A stretch of 64,000 nt of DNA. It comes from Paraburkholderia monticola. Lineage in GTDB: Bacteria; Pseudomonadota; Gammaproteobacteria; Burkholderiales; Burkholderiaceae. The translations under genes were made by a program, and so were the position numbers. Of the stretch, positions 34,614 to 42,996 are shown piece after piece. The notes under the pieces are model-generated. The model ran no database searches and was not told where the DNA came from. It saw only the letters and a program-made list of their open reading frames with translations. The stretch is from NCBI RefSeq assembly GCF_001580545.1, contig NZ_LRBG01000035.1, positions 124,001 to 188,000 of the forward strand. The letters run 5' to 3'. How positions within the stretch are numbered: the stretch's first letter is position 1; the number at the start of each line of letters is the position of its first letter.

Positions 34614-36257
34614 TTACGTCATCGTGTGCAATTCGAAACGCTTGAGCTTGCCGGTTTCGGTGCGCGGCAGCGCGCCGACGAATGTGATGACGCGGGGATA
34701 TTTATACGGCGCGACGTTATTCTTAACGAAATCCTGCAGTTGCGCGACCAGTTTGTCGTCGGCCGTGTAGCCGGGGTTCACCACGACGAAGGCTCGCACG
34801 ATCTGTCCACGCGTTTCGTCGGGCACGCCGATCACGCCGCATTCGGCCACCGCCTCGTGTTGCAGCAGCACGCTTTCCACTTCAGGGCCGGAGATGTTGT
34901 AACCGGCCGATACGATCATGTCGTCGGCGCGCGCCTGGTAGAACACGTAGCCGTCCGCATCGAGATAGACGGAGTCGCCCGGCAGGTTCCAGCCGTCGCG
35001 CACGAAGCGCAGTTGCCGTTCGTCGGCCAGATAGCGGCAGCCGGTCGGGCCGCGCACGGCGAGCTTGCCGATCGTGCCGGGGGGCACGGGCTGCATGTCG
35101 TCGTCGACGGCTTGCACGACGTAGCCCGGCACCGCGCGGCCGATCGCATTCGGCCGGATGTCCGCGCCTTGCGACGAGATGAAGATGTGGATCAGCTCGG
35201 TGCCGCCGATGCCGTCGATCATGTCGATGCCGGTCGCCTCGCGCCACAGGCGCCGCGTCGAATCGGGCAGCGCCTCGCCGGCCGACACGGTCTTCTTCAG
35301 CGACGACACGTCGTGTTGCGCGACGAGCGGCGCCATCTGCCGATAGAACGTCGGCGCGGTGAACATCACGGTCGCATGAAAACGTTCGACCACGCCGAGC
35401 AAGGTCTCCGGCGTGAGTTTTTCGACGAGCACCGTCGACGCACCGACGCGCAACGGAAAGCACAACAGCCCCCCGAGCCCGAACGTGAATGCGAGCGGCG
35501 GCGTGCCGCAGAAGATATCGCTCGCGGAAGGCTTCAGCACGTGACGCGGGAACAGGTCACACATCGCGATCACGTCGCGATGGAAATGCATGCAGCCTTT
35601 CGGCGCGCCGGTCGTGCCGCTCGTGAACGCGATCAGGCAGACGTCGTCGGCGGCGGTATCGCACGCGGTGAAGGTTTCGGGCTTGTTGACGGCGAGCGTT
35701 TCGAGCGAATCGACGGAGTCGTCGTGAAAGCGGCGGATCTGTTTGAGCCCCGCGCAGTAGAACTCGTCCCGCGGATTCGCGCAGCGCTCGAGCTCCGCGG
35801 TCAGGCGCGCGTCGCAAAGCGCGGCGCTGACCTGTGCTTTCGCGATGATCTGTTTGAGTTCCTTCGCGCGCAGCAGCGGCATGGTCGGCACGACGACGAG
35901 ACCGGCCTTCAGCGCCGCGAGCGCGGCGACGGCCATCTGCAACGTGTTCGGTCCGCGCAGCAGCACGCGGTTGCCGGGCCGCAAGCCCATTTCATCGACG
36001 AGCACGTGCGCACTGCGGTTGACCATCGAGAGCAGTTCGCCGTAGGTGGTCGCCTGAGGCTTGCCGTCGACGTCCGACCAGATCGCCGGCCGGTCGCGAT
36101 GCCCCGCCTCGATGGTTCGCTCGAGCAGTTCGGTCGCGCAGTTCAGCCGCGGCGGATAGGCGAGCTCCGGATTGTCGAGCAGAAAGACGGGCCATTGATC
36201 CTGCGGCGGAAGATTGTCGCGCGCGAAAGTATCGACGTGTGCTGACGGTTCCATCAT
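34614..36257 (-). CDS. abmG: 2-aminobenzoate/benzoate-CoA ligase
   Basis: 547 residues of the acyl-adenylate family. The AMP-binding loop is FTSGTTGAPKGCMHFHRDV, and the C-terminal catalytic Lys is about Lys537 in RTETGKLKRFE. Overall similarity is to aryl-CoA ligases of the benzoate/2-aminobenzoate type (PPQDQWPVFLLDNPELAYPPRLNCA start). It would activate anthranilate to anthraniloyl-CoA with ATP. Context supports this role: the same operon encodes the 2-aminobenzoyl-CoA monooxygenase/reductase. An ATG one codon downstream (36254) is better spaced from GGGGAG. Benzoate, salicylate or a related acid cannot be excluded as substrate. Confidence 0.88.
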   Translation of the reverse strand: MMEPSAHVDTFARDNLPPQDQWPVFLLDNPELAYPPRLNCATELLERTIEAGHRDRPAIWSDVDGKPQATTYGELLSMVNRSAHVLVDEMGLRPGNRVLLRGPNTLQMAVAALAALKAGLVVVPTMPLLRAKELKQIIAKAQVSAALCDARLTAELERCANPRDEFYCAGLKQIRRFHDDSVDSLETLAVNKPETFTACDTAADDVCLIAFTSGTTGAPKGCMHFHRDVIAMCDLFPRHVLKPSASDIFCGTPPLAFTFGLGGLLCFPLRVGASTVLVEKLTPETLLGVVERFHATVMFTAPTFYRQMAPLVAQHDVSSLKKTVSAGEALPDSTRRLWREATGIDMIDGIGGTELIHIFISSQGADIRPNAIGRAVPGYVVQAVDDDMQPVPPGTIGKLAVRGPTGCRYLADERQLRFVRDGWNLPGDSVYLDADGYVFYQARADDMIVSAGYNISGPEVESVLLQHEAVAECGVIGVPDETRGQIVRAFVVVNPGYTADDKLVAQLQDFVKNNVAPYKYPRVITFVGALPRTETGKLKRFELHTMT

Positions 36258-36304
36258 GGTCTCCCCGGGGCGTTGAGTCTGGATGTTCCCTGCCTGTACG
36301 ACGT

Positions 36305-36700
36305 TCAGTGCGGAATCACCGCGGTGGCTTCGATCTCGACCTTCGCGCGGTCTTCCATCAGCGCGACGACCTGCACCGCGCTCATCGCGATGTCGTAGTC
36401 GCCGATCAGCTCGCGAAACGCGCGGCCGATGTCCTTCAGCGATGCGAGGTACTCACGCTTGTCGGTGACGTACCACGTGAGGCGCACCAGATGTTCGGGC
36501 TTACCGCCCGCTTCGCGCAGCACGGCCAGCAGATTCTTCAGCGCCTGCTCGGATTGCTTCGCGAAGTCGTCGGTATGGAACTGCGCCTGTTCGTCCCAGC
36601 CGATCTGACCGGCGATGAACACTTGCGTGCCGGTCGCCGCGACGCCGTTCGCATAGCCGCGCGGTTTGACCCAGCCGGCGGGAAGGAGAGCTTTTTTCAT
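36305..36700 (-). CDS. RidA family protein
   Basis: 131 residues of the RidA/YjgF/UK114 trimeric fold: QVFIAGQIGWDEQAQFHTDDFAKQSEQALKNLLAVLREAGG, then VRLTWYVTDKREY and the C-terminal AKVEIEATAVI. RidA proteins hydrolyse reactive enamine/imine intermediates to keto products and ammonia. Its presence in an operon for an amino-aromatic CoA ester fits removal of an imine or enamine formed after ring reduction. The ATG overlaps the upstream thioesterase stop by four bases (ATGA). Confidence 0.92.
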   Translation of the reverse strand: MKKALLPAGWVKPRGYANGVAATGTQVFIAGQIGWDEQAQFHTDDFAKQSEQALKNLLAVLREAGGKPEHLVRLTWYVTDKREYLASLKDIGRAFRELIGDYDIAMSAVQVVALMEDRAKVEIEATAVIPH

Positions 36701-37140
36701 GAGCGATGCGCCTCGATGGAGGGGGACGATGGGGCGTACGGCGCGAGCGCGCTCGCGATGTCGCCGGGAATATCGATCGATTTGCCGCTGTCGAACGACA
36801 TGAACACGAGCACCTGTTTCGAGCGGAAGCGCGTTTCGCCGTTGCAGTGAGCGTGAATCTCGATGCCGATCGAACTGCGGCCGATGGTGGTGACACACAG
36901 CGTGAGCAGGATCGTTTCGCCCATCCGGCTCGGCCGCGAGAACTCGCAATCGAGTTTGACGATCGGCAGGCCGACGCGGCGCTCGGCGATCATATGCGCG
37001 TAGTCGATCCTCAAGCCCTCGTTGAACCAGTCTTCGACCAGTACGTTGGTCATCACGAGGTACTGCGGAAAGTACACGATGCCCGCGGGATCGCAGTGCG
37101 AGAAGCGGATGCGTACGGGCCGCTCGAAGGACATGCTCAT
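36697..37140 (-). CDS. Hotdog acyl-CoA thioesterase (4-hydroxybenzoyl-CoA thioesterase-like)
   Basis: 147 residues. The active-site segment FSHCDPAGIVYFPQYLVM places the conserved Asp at residue 17, as in 4-hydroxybenzoyl-CoA thioesterase of the Pseudomonas type. The rest fits a single hotdog fold. It overlaps the acyl-CoA dehydrogenase stop and the RidA start by four bases each, so the three genes are translationally coupled. It probably releases CoA from dead-end or final intermediates of the pathway. Confidence 0.9.
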   Translation of the reverse strand: MSMSFERPVRIRFSHCDPAGIVYFPQYLVMTNVLVEDWFNEGLRIDYAHMIAERRVGLPIVKLDCEFSRPSRMGETILLTLCVTTIGRSSIGIEIHAHCNGETRFRSKQVLVFMSFDSGKSIDIPGDIASALAPYAPSSPSIEAHRS

Positions 37141-38348
37141 TGCGCGTTTCCCTTCGCGGCGGCATGCGCCTTCAACAGATCACGACCGACGATCAGCTGT
37201 TGCACCTCGGTCGCGCCTTCGTAGATGCGCAACGCGCGGATCTCGCGGTACAGCATCTCGACCGCCGTGCCGCTTTGCACGCCCATGCCGCCGTATAGCT
37301 GGACGGCCGCGTCGATCACCTGCTGCGCGCCTTCGCTGGCGTGCCACTTCGCCATCGCGGCTTCGCGCGTCACGCTTTCGCCCTGATCGCGCAGCCATGC
37401 GGCGCGATAGACGAGCAGCGCGCTGCTGTCGATCGTCAGCGCCATTTGCGCGAGCTTCGCCTGCGTCAACTGGAAGTCGCCGAGCGTCTGGCCGAACATC
37501 TTGCGCGATGCCGCGCGGGCGAGGCCTTCGGCCATCGCATGACGCGCAAAGCCGAGCGACGCGGCCGCCACCGAGGTGCGGAAAATATCGAGCGTGCGCA
37601 TCGCGATCTTGAAGCCTTCGCCGGGCACGCCGAGCATCTGGGTCTTCGATACGCGCGCGTTCGTGAAGCGCAGTCGCGCGAGCGGATGCGGCGCGATCAC
37701 GTCGATGCGCTCGGCGATCTCGAGGCCCGGCGTCTGCGCATCGACGATGAACGCGCTGATGCCGCGCGCGCCCGGTGCCTCGCCGGTACGCGCGAACACC
37801 ACATAGAAGTCCGCGATGCCGCCGTTCGAAATCCACGTCTTCTCGCCGTCGAGCACATAGTGGTCGCCGTCCTCGCGAGCCGCCAGCGCCATCGCCGCGA
37901 CGTCCGAGCCCGCTTGCGGCTCCGACAGCGCGAACGCGGCGATCGCCGTGCCGCTCGCGACGCGCGGCAGATAGCGCGATTTCTGCTCATGCGTGCCCGC
38001 GAGCGAGATCGCGCCCGAGCCGAGGCCTTGCATCGCCAGGGCGAAATCGGCGAGGCCCGAGTAACGTGCGAGCGTTTCGCGCAGCAGGCACACGGCGCGC
38101 GTGTCGATCGTGTCGCCGTGGCCGCCGTACGCGACGCCGCCGACGCCGTATTTCAACCAGCCGGCCGCGCCGAGTTCGCGCACCAGCCGGCGGCAGGTCG
38201 CGTCGGTGTCGCCATGGTCTTCATGCGAGAGATGCGCGCGGCACCATGCGTCGATGGCCGCCGCTAGTTCGCGATGGCGCGGCTCGAAAAACGGCCACGC
38301 GAGCGGACTGTGCAAATCGATCGGGTGGTTCTGATGGTCGGCGCTCAA
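37137..38348 (-). CDS. Acyl-CoA dehydrogenase
   Basis: 403 residues. The FAD-binding signatures are AIAAFALSEPQAGSDVAAMALAA and DGEKTWISNGGIADFYVVFART. The catalytic Glu is in the C-terminal RALRIYEGATEVQQLIVG, the usual position for short/medium-chain enzymes. It would oxidise an alicyclic or acyclic CoA thioester made by the abm pathway, passing electrons to ETF. It lies one base after the crotonase stop and overlaps the thioesterase gene by four bases. Confidence 0.92.
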   Translation of the reverse strand: MSADHQNHPIDLHSPLAWPFFEPRHRELAAAIDAWCRAHLSHEDHGDTDATCRRLVRELGAAGWLKYGVGGVAYGGHGDTIDTRAVCLLRETLARYSGLADFALAMQGLGSGAISLAGTHEQKSRYLPRVASGTAIAAFALSEPQAGSDVAAMALAAREDGDHYVLDGEKTWISNGGIADFYVVFARTGEAPGARGISAFIVDAQTPGLEIAERIDVIAPHPLARLRFTNARVSKTQMLGVPGEGFKIAMRTLDIFRTSVAAASLGFARHAMAEGLARAASRKMFGQTLGDFQLTQAKLAQMALTIDSSALLVYRAAWLRDQGESVTREAAMAKWHASEGAQQVIDAAVQLYGGMGVQSGTAVEMLYREIRALRIYEGATEVQQLIVGRDLLKAHAAAKGNAQ

Positions 38349-38349
38349 C

Positions 38350-39201
38350 TCAGTCTCCTTCGAACACGGGACGGGTCTTCGCCGCGAACGCGTTGTATGC
38401 GCGCTCGAAATCGCGCGTGCCCATGCAGATCGCCTGCGCCTGCGCTTCGGATTCGATCGCTTCGTCGATGCTCATGCTCCATTCCTGGTGCAGCATCTTC
38501 TTCGTCATGCCGTGCGCGAAGGTCGGGCCGGCCGCGAGATCGGCGGCGAGCTTGTGGGCTTCCTCGATCAGCGCGGCCGGGTCGCAGAGGCGGTTATAGA
38601 AGCCCCATGCGTGGCCTTCGTCGCCGCTCGCCGAGCGGCCGGTGAACAGCAACTCAGCGGCGCGTCCCTGGCCGATGATGCGCGGCAGCATCGCGCAGGC
38701 GCCCATGTCGCAACCGGCGAGACCGACGCGTGTGAACAGGAACGCGAGCTTGCTGCGCGCGGTGCCGAGCCGCAGATCGGAAGCCATCGCGAGGATCGCG
38801 CCGGCGCCCGCGCAGACGCCGTCGACGGCCGCGATGATCGGCTGCGGGCAATGACGCATCGCCTTGACGAGGTCGCCGGTCATGCGCGTGAACAGCAGCA
38901 GCTCGGGCATCGGCAGATCGATCAGCGGCGCGATGATGTCGTGCACGTCGCCGCCCGAGCAGAAGTTCTCGCCCGCGCCATGCAGCACGACCGCTTTGAC
39001 GTCGGTCGCGTACGCGAGGTCGCGGAACAGGTCGCGCAGCTCCGCGTACGATTCGAAGGTCAGCGGGTTCTTGCGCTCGGGGCGGTTCAGCGTGATCGTC
39101 GCGACCTTGTTGGCCACCGACCAGCCGAAGTGCTTCGCCTCGTAGCCTGCCAGGCTCAGGCGGTTGCCGGCCAGCAAGGCGTCGGCGTTGGATCGTGTCA
39201 T
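38350..39201 (-). CDS. Crotonase (enoyl-CoA hydratase) family protein with altered catalytic Glu positions
   Basis: 283 residues of the crotonase fold, with oxyanion segments ENFCSGGDVHDII and AAVDGVCAGAGAILAMASDLRLG. The two Glu of typical enoyl-CoA hydratases are not conserved: the first position is Ile136 and the second Arg158. Asp165 in GLAGCDMGACAMLPR aligns with the catalytic Asp of dienoyl-CoA isomerases. The enzyme may therefore be an isomerase or hydrolase on a cyclic dienoyl-CoA rather than a hydratase. Neighbours place it in the abm pathway. Confidence 0.88.
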   Translation of the reverse strand: MTRSNADALLAGNRLSLAGYEAKHFGWSVANKVATITLNRPERKNPLTFESYAELRDLFRDLAYATDVKAVVLHGAGENFCSGGDVHDIIAPLIDLPMPELLLFTRMTGDLVKAMRHCPQPIIAAVDGVCAGAGAILAMASDLRLGTARSKLAFLFTRVGLAGCDMGACAMLPRIIGQGRAAELLFTGRSASGDEGHAWGFYNRLCDPAALIEEAHKLAADLAAGPTFAHGMTKKMLHQEWSMSIDEAIESEAQAQAICMGTRDFERAYNAFAAKTRPVFEGD

Positions 39202-39220
39202 GTAATTCTCCAGTGCGAAG

Positions 39221-39781
39221 TCAGCCTTTCAGACTGTCGAGCAAATGCTGTTTGAGCTTGCCGAGGTCCTGATGCGTCTGCATTTTCTCGTCGAGGCTCA
39301 GGCCGCCGAACATTTCGACGACCCATTGCTCGTGCGCGACGGCCATGGCGTCGAACGCCTTGCGGCCTGCGGGCGTGAGGCACACGCTGATCGAGCGGCG
39401 ATCGTTCGGATCGGTATCGCGCGCGACGAGCCCTTCTTTTTCCAACTGATCCGTAATGCCCGTGACGTTGCCGCCCGTCACCATCAAGCGGCGCGACAGC
39501 TCGGTCATCTTCAGGCCTTCGGGATGACGTTCAAGCTGCGCCATCAGATCGAAACGCGGCAGCGTGGTGTCGAACTCGGTGCGCAGACGTTTGCGCAATT
39601 CGGCCTGCACGAGGTTGGTGGTGGTCAGCATACGCAGCCACAAACGCAGGCCCATGTGGCTGTCCGCACCGGTGCTCATTTCGAGGTCCACGACGTTCTC
39701 CGCGGGTTGTGAGACACCTTTGCGCGACGGCTTCGCATCGGAGGCCGCCGGCGATTTCTTTGCATGCGTTGATTTGCTCAC
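39221..39781 (-). CDS. MarR family transcriptional regulator
   Basis: 186 residues. A Lys/Ser-rich N-terminal extension of about 40 residues precedes the MarR winged helix: FDLMAQLERHPEGLKMTELSRRLMVTGGNVTGITDQLEKEGLVARDTDPNDRRSISVCLTPAGRKAFD. The GTG start at 39781 overlaps the SDR stop in ATGTGA. It sits inside the abm operon between the SDR and crotonase genes, so it probably autoregulates the operon in response to a CoA-thioester intermediate. The repeat at 42970-42993 is a candidate operator. Confidence 0.92.
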   Translation of the reverse strand: MSKSTHAKKSPAASDAKPSRKGVSQPAENVVDLEMSTGADSHMGLRLWLRMLTTTNLVQAELRKRLRTEFDTTLPRFDLMAQLERHPEGLKMTELSRRLMVTGGNVTGITDQLEKEGLVARDTDPNDRRSISVCLTPAGRKAFDAMAVAHEQWVVEMFGGLSLDEKMQTHQDLGKLKQHLLDSLKG

Positions 39782-40551
39782 ATCACTTCTCCACCCGAAA
39801 TGGAAATGGATTGCCCCGTGATCGCATCCGAGCCGGGGCGGCACAACCACAACACCGCGTTCGCGACCTGCTCCGGACTCACGAAGCGGCGCTGCGGATT
39901 CGAGCGCAGCAGCGTTTCGCGCGCCTCGGTCTCGGTGCGCGAGGTCTTGCTCGTGATCTGTTCGAGCGAGGCATGCAGCAGCTCGGTTTCGGTGTAACCG
40001 GGGCACACCGCATTGACCGTGATGCCGCGCGTCGCGGTTTCGAGCGCGAGCGAACGCGTGAGACCGATCACGCCGTGCTTCGCGGCGCAATACGCGGCGA
40101 CGTACGCATAGCCGATCTGCCCCGCGGTGCTCGCGACGTTGACGATGCGCCCGTGGCCGCGCTCGAGCATGCCCGGCAGCACCGCGCGGGTGCCGAGAAA
40201 CACGCCGGTCAGGTTCACGTCGAGCATGCGTTGCCACAGCGCGGTATCGGTGTGCGTGAACGGCGCGGCCTGCGCCTGGCCCGCGTTGTTGACGAGGATA
40301 TCGACGGCGCCTGCCTGGTCGAAGGCGCGCGCCACGGACTCTTCCTGCGTGACGTCCATGCTGATCGACGCGACGTTGCCGAGCGCCGCGCATTGCTCGC
40401 GTTGCGCGTCGAGCCGTTGCGCGTTGCGGCCCATCAGCGTGACGCGCGCGCCGGCGCGCAGCAGCGTCTGCGCGATGGCCGCGCCGATCCCGCTGCCGCC
40501 GCCGGTGACGACCGCGTGTTGTCCGGCGAGAGAGGTGTCTGAGGTGTTCAC
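39778..40551 (-). CDS. Short-chain dehydrogenase/reductase (3-hydroxyacyl-CoA dehydrogenase type)
   Basis: 257 residues of classical SDR type. The cofactor loop is VTGGGSGIGAAIAQTL, NNAG is present (ILVNNAGQAQ), and the Ser-Tyr-Lys catalytic residues lie in NVASTAGQIGYAYVAAYCAAKHG. The C terminus AITGQSISISGGEVM is typical of the family. It begins at a GTG at 40551 overlapping the monooxygenase stop (GTGTGA). It probably oxidises a hydroxyl group of the reduced ring. Confidence 0.92.
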   Translation of the reverse strand: MNTSDTSLAGQHAVVTGGGSGIGAAIAQTLLRAGARVTLMGRNAQRLDAQREQCAALGNVASISMDVTQEESVARAFDQAGAVDILVNNAGQAQAAPFTHTDTALWQRMLDVNLTGVFLGTRAVLPGMLERGHGRIVNVASTAGQIGYAYVAAYCAAKHGVIGLTRSLALETATRGITVNAVCPGYTETELLHASLEQITSKTSRTETEARETLLRSNPQRRFVSPEQVANAVLWLCRPGSDAITGQSISISGGEVM

Positions 40552-42932
40552 ACGGTTCCTTCGGCGCGTTGCGCGCGTTGTTGCGCCGTGAGACCGGCGT
40601 TGGCGATGGCTTGCGCGCGCTCGCGTTCGAGATTGCGTTCGAGCTGCATTTTCGCGGCGGTGTAGGGCTTCGGCCAGGCGACGTCGAGGTAGCCGATCCT
40701 CGCCGCTTCGTTCAACGTCCACGCCGGATTCGCGAGATGCGGACGCGCGATGGCGCACAGGTCGGCACGTCCCGCCGCGATGATGCTGTTCACGTGGTCG
40801 GCTTCGGAAATCGCGCCGACCGCGATCGTCGCGATGCCGGCCTCGTTGCGCACGCGATCGGCGAACGGCGTCTGGAACATGCGGCCGAACACGGGCTTTT
40901 CGTCCTTGCTGACCTGACCCGACGACACGTCGATCATGTCCGCGCCGGCCGCTTTGAATGCCTGCGCGATCTTCACGGCGTCGTCGGGCGTGTTGCCGCC
41001 TTCGACCCAGTCGTGCGCGGAAATCCGCACCGAGATCGGTTTGTCTTGCGGCCACACCGCGCGAATCGCGTTGAACACCTGCAACGGATAACGCAGACGG
41101 TTTTCGAGCGAGCCGCCATATTCGTCGGTACGCTGATTCGTCAGCGGCGACAGGAAGCTCGACAGGAAATAGCCGTGTGCGCAGTGCAGTTCGAGCCAGT
41201 CGAAGCCCGCTTCGATCGACATGCGCGTCGCCTCGACGAACTGCCGCTCGATCTCGCGCAACTCCTCATGCGTGGCTTCGCGCGAATGCTGGCTGATACC
41301 GCGCAGATACTGCTGCGGCGACGCCGATACGAGCGGCCAGTTGCCTTCGGTCAAGGGCTGATCGATGCCTTCCCAGGCGACCCGCGTCGAGCCTTTCGCG
41401 CCCGAGTGGCCGAGCTGGATGCCGATCTTCGCATCCGATTGCAGGTGCACCAGATCGACGATGCGTTTCCACGCCGTCAGATGCTCGGGTGAATACATGC
41501 CGGGGCAGGCCGGCGTGATGCGCGCTTCGGGCGACACGCAGGTCATCTCGGTCATCACGAGCGCGGCGCCGCCCATCGCGCGTGCGCCGAGGTGCATCAG
41601 GTGATAGTCGCCGGCCACGCCGTTCACCGCCGAGTACTGCGCCATCGGCGAGACGATCACGCGGTTTTTCAGCGTGACGCTGCGCACCTTGAACGGCGTG
41701 AACATCGGTGGAATCGAATGCTTGCCCGCTGCGCGCTCGACGCCCGCGCGCGTGGCGAGCCAGTCTTCGAAACCAGACAGATACTGCGAATCGCGCTCGC
41801 GCAGATTCTCGTGCGAGATGCGCTGCGAGCGCGTGAGCAGCGAATAGGCGAACTGTTCCGGCTCGAACGACGTATAGCGGTCGACGTGCTCGAACCATTC
41901 GGTCGAATTGCGCGCGGCGTTCTGAATGCGCAGGACGTCGACGCTGCGCACTTCGGTGTAGTGCTTCAATGCGGCGGCAAGATCGTCCGGATGCGCACCG
42001 GGATGCGCGCTCATGCTGTTGGCGAGTTCGATTGCGTCTTCGAGCGCGAGCTTGGTGCCCGAGCCGATCGAGAAGTGCGCGGTGTGAGCGGCGTCGCCCA
42101 TCAGCACGATCGGCGTTTTCGTGCCGTTCGCGTTGCTGCGCCAATGCACCCACTCCTTGTTGACGACGCGCGGAAAACGGATCCATTGCGACGAGCCGCG
42201 CAGATGCGCCGCGTTCGACATCAGCGCGTTGCCGTCGAGATACTTCGCGAACAGCTTCTCGCAGAACGCGATGCTGTCTTCCTTGCTCATCTCGTCGAGA
42301 CCGGCGGCGCGCCATACGCGTTCCGGCGTTTCGACGATGAACGTCGAGGTTTGATCGTCGAAGCGGTAGGCGTGCGCCTGGAACCAGCCGTATTCGGTTT
42401 CCTCGAACGCGAACGTGAACGCGTCGAACAGCTTCTTCGTGCCGAGCCAGACGAAGCGGCAGTCGCGCATGTCGATGTCCGGCTGATAGGTGTCCGCGTA
42501 TTTCTGGCGCACGAAGCTGTTCAGGCCGTCGCACGCGATGATCAGGTCCGCGTCGTAGGTGCTGTCGTCGTCGACCTGGGTTTCGAACACGAGGCTCACG
42601 CCGAGTTCTTCGCAGCGTGCCTGCAGGATATTCAGCAGACGTTTGCGGCCGATGCCGCAGAAGCCGTGACCCGACGAGCGCACGCTACGGCCGCGGAAGT
42701 GGATTTCGATGTCGTCCCAGTGATTGAACGCGTCGAGAATCGCCTCGGCGCTGGGCGCGTCGGCGGCGCGCAGATTGCCGAGCGTCTGGTCGGAGAACAC
42801 GACGCCCCAGCCGAAGGTGTCGTACGGGCGATTGCGCTCGACCACCGTGACTTCATAGCCGGGGTTGCGTTTTTTCATCAACAGACCGAAATACAAACCG
42901 GCCGGACCGCCACCGATACAGACTATGCGCAT
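40548..42932 (-). CDS. abmA: 2-Aminobenzoyl-CoA monooxygenase/reductase
   Basis: 794 residues with two catalytic halves. Residues 1-400 form a flavin monooxygenase with FAD motif CIGGGPAGLYFGLLM and the second FAD site LMGDAAHTAHFSIGSGTKLALEDA. Residues 410-780 form an old-yellow-enzyme-like reductase (FTPFKVRSVTLKNRVIVSPMAQYSA, then HCAHGYFLSSFLSPLTNQRTDEYGGSLENR). This fusion is the hallmark of the Azoarcus evansii enzyme that hydroxylates and then reduces the ring of anthraniloyl-CoA. A related salicylyl-CoA 5-hydroxylase is the main alternative name. It is the first gene of the operon behind the promoter at 42968. Confidence 0.92.
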   Translation of the reverse strand: MRIVCIGGGPAGLYFGLLMKKRNPGYEVTVVERNRPYDTFGWGVVFSDQTLGNLRAADAPSAEAILDAFNHWDDIEIHFRGRSVRSSGHGFCGIGRKRLLNILQARCEELGVSLVFETQVDDDSTYDADLIIACDGLNSFVRQKYADTYQPDIDMRDCRFVWLGTKKLFDAFTFAFEETEYGWFQAHAYRFDDQTSTFIVETPERVWRAAGLDEMSKEDSIAFCEKLFAKYLDGNALMSNAAHLRGSSQWIRFPRVVNKEWVHWRSNANGTKTPIVLMGDAAHTAHFSIGSGTKLALEDAIELANSMSAHPGAHPDDLAAALKHYTEVRSVDVLRIQNAARNSTEWFEHVDRYTSFEPEQFAYSLLTRSQRISHENLRERDSQYLSGFEDWLATRAGVERAAGKHSIPPMFTPFKVRSVTLKNRVIVSPMAQYSAVNGVAGDYHLMHLGARAMGGAALVMTEMTCVSPEARITPACPGMYSPEHLTAWKRIVDLVHLQSDAKIGIQLGHSGAKGSTRVAWEGIDQPLTEGNWPLVSASPQQYLRGISQHSREATHEELREIERQFVEATRMSIEAGFDWLELHCAHGYFLSSFLSPLTNQRTDEYGGSLENRLRYPLQVFNAIRAVWPQDKPISVRISAHDWVEGGNTPDDAVKIAQAFKAAGADMIDVSSGQVSKDEKPVFGRMFQTPFADRVRNEAGIATIAVGAISEADHVNSIIAAGRADLCAIARPHLANPAWTLNEAARIGYLDVAWPKPYTAAKMQLERNLERERAQAIANAGLTAQQRAQRAEGTV

Positions 42933-42967
42933 GCTGGTTCCCCAAAAGTGGACTCTGCTGTGAGATT

Positions 42968-42996
42968 AATTTAGATGTTGATAGTTTAGATGTCAA
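42968..42996 (-). promoter_or_regulatory. Sigma-70-type promoter of the abm operon
   Basis: On the minus strand TTGACA (42996-42991) is followed by a 17-base spacer and TAAATT (42973-42968). The -10 lies 35 bases before the abmA ATG. This is close to the sigma-70 consensus and unusually good for this GC-rich genome. Confidence 0.75.
42970..42993. repeat. Direct repeat TTTAGATGT overlapping the abm promoter
   Basis: Two copies of TTTAGATGT start at 42970 and 42985, 15 bases apart, and cover the -10, spacer and part of the -35. The overlap with the promoter suggests a repressor site, most plausibly for the MarR protein encoded in the operon. Confidence 0.55.

Noticed and set aside
34626..36245. 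539-codon frame antisense to the CoA ligase
   Set aside because: Charged, low-complexity translation with no motif; the ligase on the other strand is clear.
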